Shown one piece after another: positions 24,211 through 33,527 of a stretch of 64,000 nucleotides of DNA. The notes beneath the pieces were generated by a model. The model did no database searches. It was not told the DNA's origin and saw nothing but the letters and a program-made list of their open reading frames with translations. Location of the stretch: NCBI RefSeq assembly GCF_000178835.2, contig NC_015275.1:3121001-3185000 (forward strand). The letters are read 5' to 3'. Origin of the DNA: Cellulosilyticum lentocellum DSM 5427. GTDB lineage: Bacteria; Bacillota; Clostridia; Lachnospirales; Cellulosilyticaceae. Each line of letters starts with the position of its first letter. Within the stretch, counting starts at the first letter, position 1. The position numbers were made by a program, and so were the translations under genes.

Positions 24211-25314
24211 ATGTCAGGTTCAATATTCGGTAAAATGTTTCGCATTTCTACATTTGGGGAATCCCACGGGGAAGCCTTAGGTGTAGTAGTAGATGGCTGC
24301 CCTTCTAATATACCTATTGCATTAGAAGATATTATGAAGAATATGGACAGGCGTAAGCCTGGTAATCCTAAAGTGGCAACGGCTCGCAAAGAGGATGATC
24401 AGGTAGAAATCCTTTCTGGTATATTTGAGGGTAAAACAACAGGTACACCTATTGCTCTACTTATTCGTAATGGTAATCAAAAGTCCCATGATTATACTCA
24501 AATTAAAGATGTTTATCGTCCTTCTCATGCTGATTTTACTTTTGATCAAAAATATGGCATTCGTGATTATAGAGGTGGTGGACGTTCCTCTGGCCGTGAA
24601 ACAGTAGCCAGAGTTGCTGCAGGTGCTATTGCTAAGAAATTCTTAGAGGCGTTAGGTATTACTGTTACAGCTTATACGCGCGCTATTGGTCCTATCACTG
24701 TTGCACCTGAAGCTTTTTGCCTAGATGAATGCAGAGAAAATCCTGTTAATATGCCAAGTAACCAAGTAGCCGAAGAAGCACTCGCATTTATTGCTGAAGC
24801 TAAAGCTAACTGTGACTCTGTAGGTGGTGTTGTCGAATGTTTAATTACAGGTTTAAAACCTGGTATTGGCGAAACAGTCTTTGATAAACTCGATGCTAGG
24901 CTAGCTTATGCCATTATGGGAATTGGAGCTGTTAAAGCTTTTGAAATGGGAAGCGGTATTGAAGCAGCTAAAATGTTAGGTTCTGAGTATAATGATGCCT
25001 TTTACAGTACAGATGGAAAGGTAAATAAACATACGAATCATTCAGGCGGCACACTAGGTGGTATGTCTGATGGTAGTAATCTCATTTTTAAAGCGCACTT
25101 CAAACCAACACCTTCTATTGCTAAGGCACAGCAAACCATTAATACTTCTGGGAAAAATACACAAATCGAAATTCATGGTAGACATGATCCAGTTATTGTA
25201 CCTAGAGCTGTCGTCGTTGTAGAATCAATGGCCGCTCTTACCCTAGCTGACCTTATTTTATGTGATTTAGGTGCTAATATGGACCATATTAAAGCACTTT
25301 ATTCAAAGAAATAA
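24211..25314 (+). CDS. aroC: Chorismate synthase
   Basis: Converts 5-enolpyruvylshikimate-3-phosphate to chorismate with reduced FMN, the last common step of aromatic synthesis. Signatures: MFRISTFGESHGEALGVVVDG (flavin/histidine), RRKPGNPKVATARKE, RPSHADFTFDQKYGIRDYRGGGRSSGRET, and HSGGTLGGMSDGSNLIFKAHFKPTPSI. 367 residues, full length. GGGGGCATCTTC precedes the ATG. It stands alone, away from other aro genes. Confidence 0.96.
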   Translation: MSGSIFGKMFRISTFGESHGEALGVVVDGCPSNIPIALEDIMKNMDRRKPGNPKVATARKEDDQVEILSGIFEGKTTGTPIALLIRNGNQKSHDYTQIKDVYRPSHADFTFDQKYGIRDYRGGGRSSGRETVARVAAGAIAKKFLEALGITVTAYTRAIGPITVAPEAFCLDECRENPVNMPSNQVAEEALAFIAEAKANCDSVGGVVECLITGLKPGIGETVFDKLDARLAYAIMGIGAVKAFEMGSGIEAAKMLGSEYNDAFYSTDGKVNKHTNHSGGTLGGMSDGSNLIFKAHFKPTPSIAKAQQTINTSGKNTQIEIHGRHDPVIVPRAVVVVESMAALTLADLILCDLGANMDHIKALYSKK

Positions 25315-25355
25315 TCCTCATTATAAATCATTTAATCACCAATTTACTATTACCT

Positions 25356-25404
25356 AAAAGGTGCTGATGCAACTATTCTATTTTGCATCAGCACCTTTTT
25401 ATTT
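25356..25404. terminator. Two-way terminator between aroC and the CPBP gene
   Basis: AAAAGGTGCTGATGCAA with its exact complement, 17 bp, 10-base loop; T-rich on the plus strand. Confidence 0.8.
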
Positions 25405-25422
25405 ACCTATCTCTCCAGTTAA

Positions 25423-26331
25423 TTATCTACTCGTCTCTTCTACCCTTTCCTCAGTATACCAAAACAAATTGATAATAATAGCTGCTAACATAACAAGAGT
25501 TGTAGCTAAACTTGCTTCTATTCCAAATTCTCCCCCTGTCAAAAGCGTATTGCGACTTTCCATAGTTCCTCTTATCAGTTCACCTGTAACCCCTATAGGA
25601 TTGCCACTAACATTTAAACCAAGTATATTTCCTTGGACAAAATTCCAAGCTGTATGCCATCCACATGCAATCCACAGATTTCCCGTTCTGAGCGTGTACA
25701 GTGCCAAAAAAATACCCGTTAAGCTAATATTTAAAATGGCAATTACACTACTACCACTGTTAAAAAGATGTAGCATTCCAAAGCATACAGAGGATACAAC
25801 AATACCTGTAGCAAAACCTCTTCTTGTACCTATTCTTGGTAAAAGATATCCTCTAATGAGAATTTCCTCTGAGGCTCCTTGTATCATCCATGCAAGTATA
25901 ACGACCCCAAAAGATAAAATCTGAGAGGGATCAATGCCTCTTATTTCAAAACTTATTCCCCCTCCTAATGCTACAATAGCCACTACCACAAGTAGCATCA
26001 TCGTCCCTGTCAAAATGCCTTTTCCATAACTTTGTATGGTCTTGTGACTAAAAATCAAACCTAAACTCGTTAGCCCTTTTCCTTCTATGCATTTCACACT
26101 TAAATAAATCAAAAAAATCATTAAACTTGCATTTATTATTAAATTAATTCCTAGTAATAATGGTAAATAACTATACAGGCCCGGCATTAATTGAAGCCCA
26201 AATTTGATAATACTATTCCCTATGAGCTGTGCTATTAAAAGTACACCTATAGCCAGAATCATATTAAGTATATCCCATCTTATTGCTTTATTCTTCTCCT
26301 CTTTAAGTTGTTCTAGCCATTTATCCTCCAT
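25423..26331 (-). CDS. CPBP-family (CAAX/bacteriocin-processing type) membrane protease
   Basis: About 302 residues with seven or eight hydrophobic segments. The Abi/CPBP motifs are EEILIRGYLLPRIG (glutamates and Arg), then FGMLHLFN and GWHTAWNF (histidines), all intact. Bacterial members process peptides, protect against own bacteriocins or have unknown roles. The start at 26331 (MEDKWLEQLKEEK) has AGAGGG upstream; a longer reading from 26376 adds an odd basic leader. The C-terminus (TEERVEETSR) is charged. No bacteriocin gene is near. Confidence 0.85.
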   Translation of the reverse strand: MEDKWLEQLKEEKNKAIRWDILNMILAIGVLLIAQLIGNSIIKFGLQLMPGLYSYLPLLLGINLIINASLMIFLIYLSVKCIEGKGLTSLGLIFSHKTIQSYGKGILTGTMMLLVVVAIVALGGGISFEIRGIDPSQILSFGVVILAWMIQGASEEILIRGYLLPRIGTRRGFATGIVVSSVCFGMLHLFNSGSSVIAILNISLTGIFLALYTLRTGNLWIACGWHTAWNFVQGNILGLNVSGNPIGVTGELIRGTMESRNTLLTGGEFGIEASLATTLVMLAAIIINLFWYTEERVEETSR

Positions 26332-26424
26332 GATAAGCCCTCTTCTCTTTATGATCCCACTTTTTATTATAATCATATTATGTGGACCACGGCTAAACTT
26401 TAGATTTATTTAATAAAAAGGATT

Positions 26425-26456
26425 AAAAAAGATAGCTTTTTGTCATTAAAGCTATC
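26425..26456 (-). terminator. Intrinsic terminator
   Basis: GATAGCTTT/AAAGCTATC with six T on the minus strand; ends the 26486-27094 gene. Confidence 0.75.
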
Positions 26457-26485
26457 TCTAGGTTTATTTTACTCTTTTAATCTTA

Positions 26486-27094
26486 TTATTTAATCTTTAT
26501 AATTTTAAACTTCTGATCCTCTTCAACCACTTTTATACGAAAAGCTTTTCTAATTCCTTCCATACTTCTAAGCTGATTAATGTACCTTACATTTTGTGTA
26601 TCTACAATACGTTCCAGCATAGGATAAATATCTTTCTTTTCACCTTGAGTTAATTTATTCTTAAAGCAGTACGTATTAATAGTCTTTAAAGTATCTAAAA
26701 TTTGTTGCTCACGGATTTTAGTGAGATCGGCTAATACCCATGTATATTCCTTTGTTTTCTTGGCTGTATCATAGGTTTCCTTGAAAAAGTTTAAAAAAGC
26801 ATTTTCACGTCCTACTTGCATACCTGAATATTTACCTAGCTTTGTCTTTAATTCATTTTTAAGATACACAATGGTGTTAGGCTTCACTTGTTCCGACATC
26901 GCTTTAATAGCTTCCTCAATTAAGTTATAGCTCTCTTTCAATTGCTTTTCATCTAACGCTGTTTTGCTTAATCTTTTCAGCTTATCCATATAATCTAAAA
27001 TACTTTTCTTTGTAGTTAGTGCTTGTCCATGAATACTTGCTAATAATTCTTCTGGGCTTAATCCCATTAAATTTTGCTCTTTAAGATTTTCCAC
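26486..27094 (-). CDS. Uncharacterised helical protein, 202 residues
   Basis: I do not recognise a family. It is soluble, basic and mostly helical (SILDYMDKLKRLSKTALDEKQLKESYNLIEEAI; IREQQILDTLKTINTYC), ending in a short beta-like tail (FRIKVVEEDQKFKIIKIK). It begins MENLKEQNLMGLSPEELL. It lies 67 bases after fliB, same strand, and ends at a good terminator. No catalytic motif is visible. Confidence 0.55.
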   Translation of the reverse strand: MENLKEQNLMGLSPEELLASIHGQALTTKKSILDYMDKLKRLSKTALDEKQLKESYNLIEEAIKAMSEQVKPNTIVYLKNELKTKLGKYSGMQVGRENAFLNFFKETYDTAKKTKEYTWVLADLTKIREQQILDTLKTINTYCFKNKLTQGEKKDIYPMLERIVDTQNVRYINQLRSMEGIRKAFRIKVVEEDQKFKIIKIK

Positions 27095-27160
27095 GCCTTT
27101 TGTCCTTTCTTATTTGTTTCTAGTGTTACTTGCTCCTTATTCTTATTCATCTTTCAACTT

Positions 27161-28315
27161 TTACTTATTTTCTATAGCTTTTATCAATTGCTTTCTATAG
27201 AGCTCATTATGATCAAAAACCTTGGTGAAAGCTTGTAAAAAGTTAACGACTTTTTCCTTGGTTAGTGATTCATGATGAAGCACTAACCCAATAAGATGTA
27301 ATTCTATAAGCTGCTTATAGGTTTTTAAATAAGCTAAGCTTTGTAATAGAGTTTCTCCATCCAAAGGCACGGCTCGTTCATAAATATAATTCACAAAGTA
27401 GTTCTCCAGTATATAGCTATAGGAATTTAAGAAGGTTTCTTCATAAATCTGGCAACCTTTTTCAAATTGTTGCTTATTAAAACCACCTTCTTTGTCTAAA
27501 CCTTGTAGCATCTCTTCATAAAAGGCTTCATAGGAAGGTGAAGGCCACTTTTTACCGTTTCTCATGCTTTTTAAAGCATCTAGTAAGATGACATATGCAC
27601 GCTCATCATAACTAGCCTCAGACACTATGGTTTTATTTTGCCTTTCATTAAATGTCCTCTCTTGAATAAAACTTGGTATTTTCTTTAAGGCCCCTATTCT
27701 CACTAAATGATCTAACTCTCTCATATAAGCTTCTAATTTTAAGAAACGAAGTTGAAAAGGATCTTCTCGCTTTTGTAAGCGTTCAATAAGGAACTGTCTT
27801 ATCTCTAAAAGGTAATCCTGATAACCTTTTGGTTTTTGTGGATTAACGGTAAGCCTTGCACTAATCACCACTTGCTTCTCAGCTCGCTCTTCTTCCTTAA
27901 AGGTGATTCCCTCTGGATTTAACAAAATTCTTCTGGCTGCTTCCGGACAAGATAATGCTAAAGAACACTCTAAGGTATCATTGACCTGATTAAAGGTACG
28001 TGGATAGAGCTGACACGTTTGACTTAAGTACTGCTCTCCCAAATGAGTGTAAAGGTCACAAAGTCCCTCTGAAGATAAGAAAGCACAACGGTTATTCTTA
28101 AGTTTAATCTTAGCTACATGTTCGCTACTAACCGGCCCCTTCTTAGCAACTAATTCTTTATCTAAACGCTTTTTCATCACAGGGTCTTTTACCTTTTTAT
28201 ATTTTTTATAAGTTGCTTCATCAATGGCAATATACCAACCTGCGCAGCAAGTATCCTGGCAGACACCACCTATACACCTAAAGGTGTCAAAATAACTAGG
28301 TACCCTATATTTCAT
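27161..28315 (-). CDS. fliB: FliB-like flagellin lysine-N-methylase family protein
   Basis: A 384-residue protein with the YkgJ/FliB cysteine cluster: C14-x4-C19-x3-C23C24, then CAFLSSEGLCDLY, SQTCQLYPR and ECSLALSCPEAARRILL. These probably bind an Fe-S cluster or zinc. Salmonella FliB methylates flagellin lysines, and many Clostridia carry homologues. There is no flagellar gene in the window, so the substrate may differ. It starts the group fliB, 26486-27094, after the small 28344 gene. Confidence 0.82.
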   Translation of the reverse strand: MKYRVPSYFDTFRCIGGVCQDTCCAGWYIAIDEATYKKYKKVKDPVMKKRLDKELVAKKGPVSSEHVAKIKLKNNRCAFLSSEGLCDLYTHLGEQYLSQTCQLYPRTFNQVNDTLECSLALSCPEAARRILLNPEGITFKEEERAEKQVVISARLTVNPQKPKGYQDYLLEIRQFLIERLQKREDPFQLRFLKLEAYMRELDHLVRIGALKKIPSFIQERTFNERQNKTIVSEASYDERAYVILLDALKSMRNGKKWPSPSYEAFYEEMLQGLDKEGGFNKQQFEKGCQIYEETFLNSYSYILENYFVNYIYERAVPLDGETLLQSLAYLKTYKQLIELHLIGLVLHHESLTKEKVVNFLQAFTKVFDHNELYRKQLIKAIENK

Positions 28316-28343
28316 GATTCCTCTCCTTAACCATTAACTTTAT

Positions 28344-28553
28344 TTAAAGTGAACGATAAGCTTCCTTAATCGCTTCCAGCTCCCTCATATCAAACTTCTT
28401 AGCTAAATAGCTGGTTTGATCTACTCGTCTCATTGCCTTACTCATTTGTTCTTCAAAAAGTTCAATCTCTCTCGTTTCATCTGTTGGTACTTTACTTAAT
28501 CTTCTTCTAATGCTTAAAATCTCTTTAATAATCGTTTCTTTTGGACTACTCAT
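28344..28553 (-). CDS. Small uncharacterised charged protein, 69 residues
   Basis: Helical and highly charged (IIKEILSIRRRLSKVPTDETREIELFEEQM, EAIKEAYRSL) with no membrane segment or cysteines. 28 bases upstream of fliB in the same direction, probably co-transcribed. No family recognised. A ribosome site is weak (AGGAATT). Confidence 0.5.
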   Translation of the reverse strand: MSSPKETIIKEILSIRRRLSKVPTDETREIELFEEQMSKAMRRVDQTSYLAKKFDMRELEAIKEAYRSL

Positions 28554-28644
28554 TTTAATTCCTCATTCCTATTTGTTTCATGTTTGCTTACTTTAGCAAC
28601 TACTTGACGTACATGATTATTATCAAAAGCAATCTTCACATCTA

Positions 28645-29079
28645 TCATTGCGCTTCAATAACCTTTATTAAACTAGCTTTAAAAGCTTCATTTTGCTTAG
28701 GATCTCTTTTCTTTGGACCTTTTGTTCTTCCGCCTTGTCTTCTTACTTCTTTGGCTATATGTCTACTAAAAAGTAAAGTAGATAGATTATCATCTGAAAA
28801 AACAAGACCATTTTGATTCATAGCCTTAGCTTTTTTAGCTAAGGCCATAGCTGCTAGTCCATAATCCTGAGTAATAACTAAATCACCTTCTTTTGTATCG
28901 TTGACTAATACAAAGTCTACGGCGTCACTACCTTTTGTCACTACTTTTGTTATAGCTCCTGGCTTTTCAATATGATGAGAGGTATCACAAAAAATAATAA
29001 CCTCTATAGCATAGCATCTAGCCACCTCTAAGGTAAGGTCAATGACTGGACAACCATCACCATCTATTAATATTTTCAT
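28645..29079 (-). CDS. yqxD: YaiI/YqxD family (UPF0178, PIN-like) protein
   Basis: 144 residues beginning KILIDGDGCPVIDLTLEVA, with DTSHH, GSDAVDFVLVND, GDLVITQDYGLAAMAL and a basic tail RRQGGRTKGPKKRDPKQNEAF, the hallmarks of the UPF0178/DUF188 family. The acidic residues resemble a PIN-type nuclease site; activity is unproven. GGAGGGAAC precedes the ATG. Confidence 0.92.
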   Translation of the reverse strand: MKILIDGDGCPVIDLTLEVARCYAIEVIIFCDTSHHIEKPGAITKVVTKGSDAVDFVLVNDTKEGDLVITQDYGLAAMALAKKAKAMNQNGLVFSDDNLSTLLFSRHIAKEVRRQGGRTKGPKKRDPKQNEAFKASLIKVIEAQ

Positions 29080-29155
29080 GTGTTCCCTCCTTATTTTCTT
29101 TATTTTATCCTGTTTATTGTAGCACTATCTTAGGCTTCTTAGCAAATAACATTCT

Positions 29156-30577
29156 CTACAAGAGTGGTGACAATAGCCTACTAAGAGATTCTTCTATGCG
29201 TTCAAACCAGCTTCTTTTCTTAAATTCTTCTAGTAAAATCTCTTTGCAATGCTTTTCATCCTCTAGAAAAATGACTCTATAAGCTTCTGCTACCCCTTGG
29301 TCATACATAATGGCATTAGATTCAAAGCTAATCTTAAAGCTTCTAATATCCATATTGGCACTTCCAATAGAACACATTTTGTCATCTACTACAATAGCCT
29401 TAGCATGTAAGAAACCATTATAACAAAAAACTCTTGCTCCCATCTCTAACAACTCTTCTACATAAGATAAAGTTCCTTTGTAAACAAAGCGTTTATCAGG
29501 AAGCCCAGGAATCATAATCCTCACATCATTTCCCGAGTAACACGCTATACGTATGGCATCTAAAAAAGATGCATCCGGTATAAAGTATGGAGTTTGAATA
29601 TAAACATAATTTTCTGCACTCTGAATCATTTTAACATAGGTAAGCTTAATATTTTCAGTTGTTTCATGAGGTCCACTAGATACAATTTGAATAGGAACAG
29701 TCCCTGTAAAATGCTCTTTTCTTTGAAAATACTTGACCATATGCTCCATTCTTCTCCCCGAAACGTGTCTATAGTCTAATATGAAACGCATTTCCATTAA
29801 AGCAACCGCTCCTCCTACAATACGAAGATGTGTATCTCTCCAAGGCTTTAATCTCTTATCCATTCCTTGATAGCTATCTGATAAATTCATACCACCTATA
29901 TAGCCAATCTCTCCATCTATAATCACAAGCTTTCTGTGATTACGATAATTCGCTTTTAAACTAGCAGTAGCTTTAAGAGGTGAAAACATATTAACTTCTA
30001 TGCCTGCTTTTTTATACTTTTTATAAACCTTCATTGAATCTTTCACTTGTCCTAAAGCATCAAAAAGTACATTAACCTCTAACCCTTCTTCCTTCTTAGC
30101 TTTTAAAACCTTAAAAACAGCTTCTCCAATTTGATCATTACCTATAATGAAATATAAAAGGTGAATATACTGCTTAGCTTCTTGTAAATCCCTTAATAAA
30201 TCTTCATATTTTTCTTTTCCATCTGTATAAATCTTGACTTCATTATTATTAGTGCATAGAGCTTGATCTACTTTTAAATTCATTTGCATCAATTGCTTAT
30301 AAGTGGCATTGACTTCCCTCCCACCACTTAAATCTCCTAATTGACGGTCTACAATACGTTTTACAAAACGTTCTTCTTGTTTCTGAAGACTTAATGCTTT
30401 CTTACTGGTAAACCCTCTTCCAAATAGTAGGTATAAGAAAAAGCCCACCAAAGGCATAGTGGTTAAGGCTAATAACCACGCCATAGTCGTCACAGGATTA
30501 CGCCTTTCTAAAAAAATAACGGCGATAATAGCAAATAAATTGAGAATCAGTACAATAGTAACAACAATACTGAGCAT
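29156..30577 (-). CDS. cls: Cardiolipin synthase
   Basis: A 473-residue membrane enzyme that condenses two phosphatidylglycerols. Two N-terminal membrane spans (residues about 3-22 and 33-53) are followed by two HKD motifs, H214RKLVIIDGE and H391AKAIVVDDKMCSIGSANMD. Both are complete. The family also includes minor cardiolipin synthases of overlapping role. Monocistronic. Confidence 0.93.
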   Translation of the reverse strand: MLSIVVTIVLILNLFAIIAVIFLERRNPVTTMAWLLALTTMPLVGFFLYLLFGRGFTSKKALSLQKQEERFVKRIVDRQLGDLSGGREVNATYKQLMQMNLKVDQALCTNNNEVKIYTDGKEKYEDLLRDLQEAKQYIHLLYFIIGNDQIGEAVFKVLKAKKEEGLEVNVLFDALGQVKDSMKVYKKYKKAGIEVNMFSPLKATASLKANYRNHRKLVIIDGEIGYIGGMNLSDSYQGMDKRLKPWRDTHLRIVGGAVALMEMRFILDYRHVSGRRMEHMVKYFQRKEHFTGTVPIQIVSSGPHETTENIKLTYVKMIQSAENYVYIQTPYFIPDASFLDAIRIACYSGNDVRIMIPGLPDKRFVYKGTLSYVEELLEMGARVFCYNGFLHAKAIVVDDKMCSIGSANMDIRSFKISFESNAIMYDQGVAEAYRVIFLEDEKHCKEILLEEFKKRSWFERIEESLSRLLSPLL

Positions 30578-30726
30578 AAGTCCTCCACTTCTAGCTGATA
30601 GTAATTTCTAAATTTCAAATACTGTTAGACCCCTCTAAAATAAGAACTTTGTTTATGTTTCTAGTTTTTTTATGATACAATACTTTTTGTAGACTAAACA
30701 AGACTCGATAAAGGTGGTGAATAACG

Positions 30727-31539
30727 TTGAAACTGAAAACTTTTCTTATTTTATTTTTTATAACATTCATAAGCGTTTATGTTTTATGTGGTTTTTATCT
30801 TCGTACACATCCACGTTATGTGCCACAAGTTCAAAAACAAGATTTAACTCCTATCTTAAACCAAAGCACTTTTACAGAAGCTGACTACAATACACTGTTT
30901 GAACAAACTGGGGTAACTAAGCCACTGATTGATGAAATGCGCACTATGCCCAATTTTATAGAAAAAATGGAATTATTTCAAGACAACTATTTAAAAGAAG
31001 TATCTGTCACCAGTGAATACCTGCCTCCTGTTACAACTTCTGAAATACTAGACGCCAGCCAATCTGGTTTTCAACTAGGACCTTATCATAATGGCTATGT
31101 GCTCCTTACTCAGTCTACCTATACAGCCAATTGGCGACATGGACATGCTGGTATTGTTATTGATGAAGTAAGAGGTATTACTTTAGAAGCACTTAACCCA
31201 GGTACTTACAGTATGGAACAGCCTATTTCTAAATGGCAGTACTATCCTACCGTTAAAATGCTCAGACTCAAAGATGTCCCACAAAGTACTTTGGATGATA
31301 TTGCTGAGTATGCGGCCACCCATTTAAAGGGTTTGCCTTACAATATACTAGCTGATAAAAACCAAGGTGAAGAGCCCTATGAAACTCACTGTTCTTTGCT
31401 GGTATGGCAAGCTTTTAATCATTTTGGCTATGATTTAGATGCCACAGGCGGTCTTTTTGTTTCACCTAAAAACATGGCTATGAGTCCTTTATTAGAACTG
31501 TTACAAATTTATGGTTTTAATCCTAATGAGGTGTGGTAA
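30727..31539 (+). CDS. YiiX/YebB-like permuted NlpC/P60 cysteine peptidase family protein
   Basis: 270 residues. A single N-terminal membrane span (LFFITFISVYVLCGFYL) leads to an external domain of the YiiX type: the His motif NWRHGHAGIVID and, later, the Cys motif YETHCSLLVWQAFNHFG, matching the permuted papain-like order (His before Cys). Substrates may be lipids or peptidoglycan-linked; not known. TTG start with GGTGGTGAA upstream. One base separates its stop from the next ATG. Confidence 0.75.
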   Translation: MKLKTFLILFFITFISVYVLCGFYLRTHPRYVPQVQKQDLTPILNQSTFTEADYNTLFEQTGVTKPLIDEMRTMPNFIEKMELFQDNYLKEVSVTSEYLPPVTTSEILDASQSGFQLGPYHNGYVLLTQSTYTANWRHGHAGIVIDEVRGITLEALNPGTYSMEQPISKWQYYPTVKMLRLKDVPQSTLDDIAEYAATHLKGLPYNILADKNQGEEPYETHCSLLVWQAFNHFGYDLDATGGLFVSPKNMAMSPLLELLQIYGFNPNEVW

Positions 31540-31540
31540 C

Positions 31541-32596
31541 ATGAAGAAAAAAATCAGTTTATGCATCACCTTATTATTAGCCAGTTTACTCGCTATTATC
31601 TGCGCTCATAAATTTTCAGCGTTTTCTTCATCTGAAGGAAGCGTTAAAGAAACTATTTTCTTTAACCAATTACAAGAAGATCAAAGCTTCCAACTAAAGC
31701 TTTTTTATGCTGATCCTGCCATGGAGCACTTAAAAAGTCTTTTGCTCACGTCTCATGATTTAAGTGTTAATAACGAAGCACTAGCTCCTTATACAGAAGG
31801 CTTTTTACCTCAAGAAACAAATAAGCGCTTATTAGAGTCAGTCAATACCTATAGGCAAGAACAGTCTTTAGCCCCACTTACTTATTTTTATCATTATCAA
31901 GAAGTTGGAGACTTTGCTTTTGTTTCATCTAGCGAGGGTGTAAATGCTCTTTACTTTGTTAACTTAAATACCCTAGAAATTAGTGTACCTCATATTAAAA
32001 GCGAAGAAGCTTATAACCCTCAATATGTTTATCATATTCAAGAGGTAAATAATATTTATTACATCCTTACAGCTGGTGTTAACAATTTAAAAGCTAGACT
32101 TTATGCCTTCTCTCCTTCTACCTTAGATTTAACGCTAGTTGGTGCTTTAACAACAGATACTACCGCTTTATCTAGTAAGCAATATGCCTTAGATACTTCT
32201 GGCAATGCTATCTTCACCCATAAGAACGGCCTTAAATTTTTAACCTCTACTGGTCTAAAAAGCTTAGACCTATCTTTTACACCTGAACAGATTATTTCTT
32301 CTAAAAACATTATCGGTGCCTTAACCATACAAAACGGTACACTTCTTTACGCCTTAGTCAATTCACAATTAGAACTCTTAGATACAGGTAGTTTAACTTT
32401 ACCCAGCACTGATTTAAGTTTGATTAATAGCTTTATACAAAATGATTTACTTTATACGATTACCTATGACCAAGAACATCCTATATATCGCCATTATGTC
32501 TCTATTTATAGCCTTACCACCAAAACATCTGTGTTTTGCGTAGGGCTCTCAGATTATGATGGCCTAGCTTTATTACAAGCAGAACTTTTACCTTAA
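31541..32596 (+). CDS. Exported protein of unknown function, beta-rich
   Basis: A 351-residue protein with a signal sequence or anchor (KKKISLCITLLLASLLAIICA). The rest alternates short strands with turn motifs (FAFVSSSEGVNALYFVNLNT, IYYILTAGVNNLKARLYAFS, AIFTHKNGLKFLTSTG), suggesting a beta-propeller. The start at 31541 has GAGGTG upstream; earlier in-frame codons overlap the previous gene. Translationally coupled to the YiiX-like gene, so the two likely act together at the cell surface. No family recognised. Confidence 0.6.
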   Translation: MKKKISLCITLLLASLLAIICAHKFSAFSSSEGSVKETIFFNQLQEDQSFQLKLFYADPAMEHLKSLLLTSHDLSVNNEALAPYTEGFLPQETNKRLLESVNTYRQEQSLAPLTYFYHYQEVGDFAFVSSSEGVNALYFVNLNTLEISVPHIKSEEAYNPQYVYHIQEVNNIYYILTAGVNNLKARLYAFSPSTLDLTLVGALTTDTTALSSKQYALDTSGNAIFTHKNGLKFLTSTGLKSLDLSFTPEQIISSKNIIGALTIQNGTLLYALVNSQLELLDTGSLTLPSTDLSLINSFIQNDLLYTITYDQEHPIYRHYVSIYSLTTKTSVFCVGLSDYDGLALLQAELLP

Positions 32597-32603
32597 ACTA
32601 ATC

Positions 32604-32640
32604 AAGGGAGTGCTTAGCAATAAACAGCACTCCCTTTAAA
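32604..32640 (+). terminator. Intrinsic terminator of the YiiX-like operon
   Basis: AAGGGAGTGCT/AGCACTCCCTT, 11-bp stem, 11-base loop, short T-run. Confidence 0.7.
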
Positions 32641-32675
32641 ATATCCTATGCTATAAATAGAAAATAAACTCTCCT

Positions 32676-33416
32676 CTATTTATTCTTTCTTAAAATGATT
32701 TCCGAAGTAAAATAATTCACTGAATCATCTAGACTATTTCCTGCTACCAAGTAATTTCCAGCCTCATTCTTGCCGATAATGAGTTTTGTTTCAACGCCAT
32801 AAGTAATAGAAGCATTATAATTAATTTGAAGGCTTACTATCTCATTTTCTTTTAAAACCTCTAGAGGTAACATATCTACAGTCCATCTAATATAATGTGC
32901 ATTATTCATATGACCATTTAAATCTAACTCTGAATAGTAAGCTTTACGTATTTGCTCTCTTAAAACTACCTCAGGTACTTCTATTTTATCTATTTTTCTG
33001 CCTTCATAAGGAAAATCTAAAACGGATAATGGACCTGTTGCACCTTTTATTCTGACAGGACGTCCTTTTTCAGCATCCATTAATAAATAATCTCCTGTTA
33101 TACGCCCAATGAGTTCTCCCTTTTCATCTGTCAAATCAAAAAGTCTAACTGCAAAAAGCTTCTCATAACCTCCTGGGTAAGTTTCTAAAGACACCAAATC
33201 TTCCCATCTTGGATAAGTATCAATTTCATATTTTACTCGTGATAAGATCCAATAGTAAGTTGGCTTTTCTCCATTCTTATAAAAGTTAATCCCTAATTTT
33301 GTAGCATGCTTTGCTGCTACAGTCTGCATATAGCTACATAAGCCATTAATACTTAATTTCCCAGTAAAATCTACGACATCAAAATCTACTTGATAATTTT
33401 CTTTTAATCTACTCAT
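32676..33416 (-). CDS. Acyl-ACP thioesterase
   Basis: A 246-residue double hot-dog thioesterase that releases fatty acids from acyl carrier protein. It shows DFTGKLSINGLCSYMQTVAAKHA, YYWILSRVKYEIDTYPRW, then SELDLNGHMNNAHYIRW, the conserved Asn/His active-site stretch. The start is ambiguous: ATG 33416 (AAGGAAGG ten bases up) or TTG 33425. Bacterial members help tune membrane lipids; chain length cannot be read from sequence. Confidence 0.9.
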   Translation of the reverse strand: MSRLKENYQVDFDVVDFTGKLSINGLCSYMQTVAAKHATKLGINFYKNGEKPTYYWILSRVKYEIDTYPRWEDLVSLETYPGGYEKLFAVRLFDLTDEKGELIGRITGDYLLMDAEKGRPVRIKGATGPLSVLDFPYEGRKIDKIEVPEVVLREQIRKAYYSELDLNGHMNNAHYIRWTVDMLPLEVLKENEIVSLQINYNASITYGVETKLIIGKNEAGNYLVAGNSLDDSVNYFTSEIILRKNK

Positions 33417-33527
33417 TCTCCCCAATCCTTCCTTTTTCTATGGCACTCTAACATATCCTCTACCTATGAAGAGCCCTTTTATTCAAAAAGAAAGCGGACT
33501 ACTGTCCACATTTCTAAGATGTCTTTC

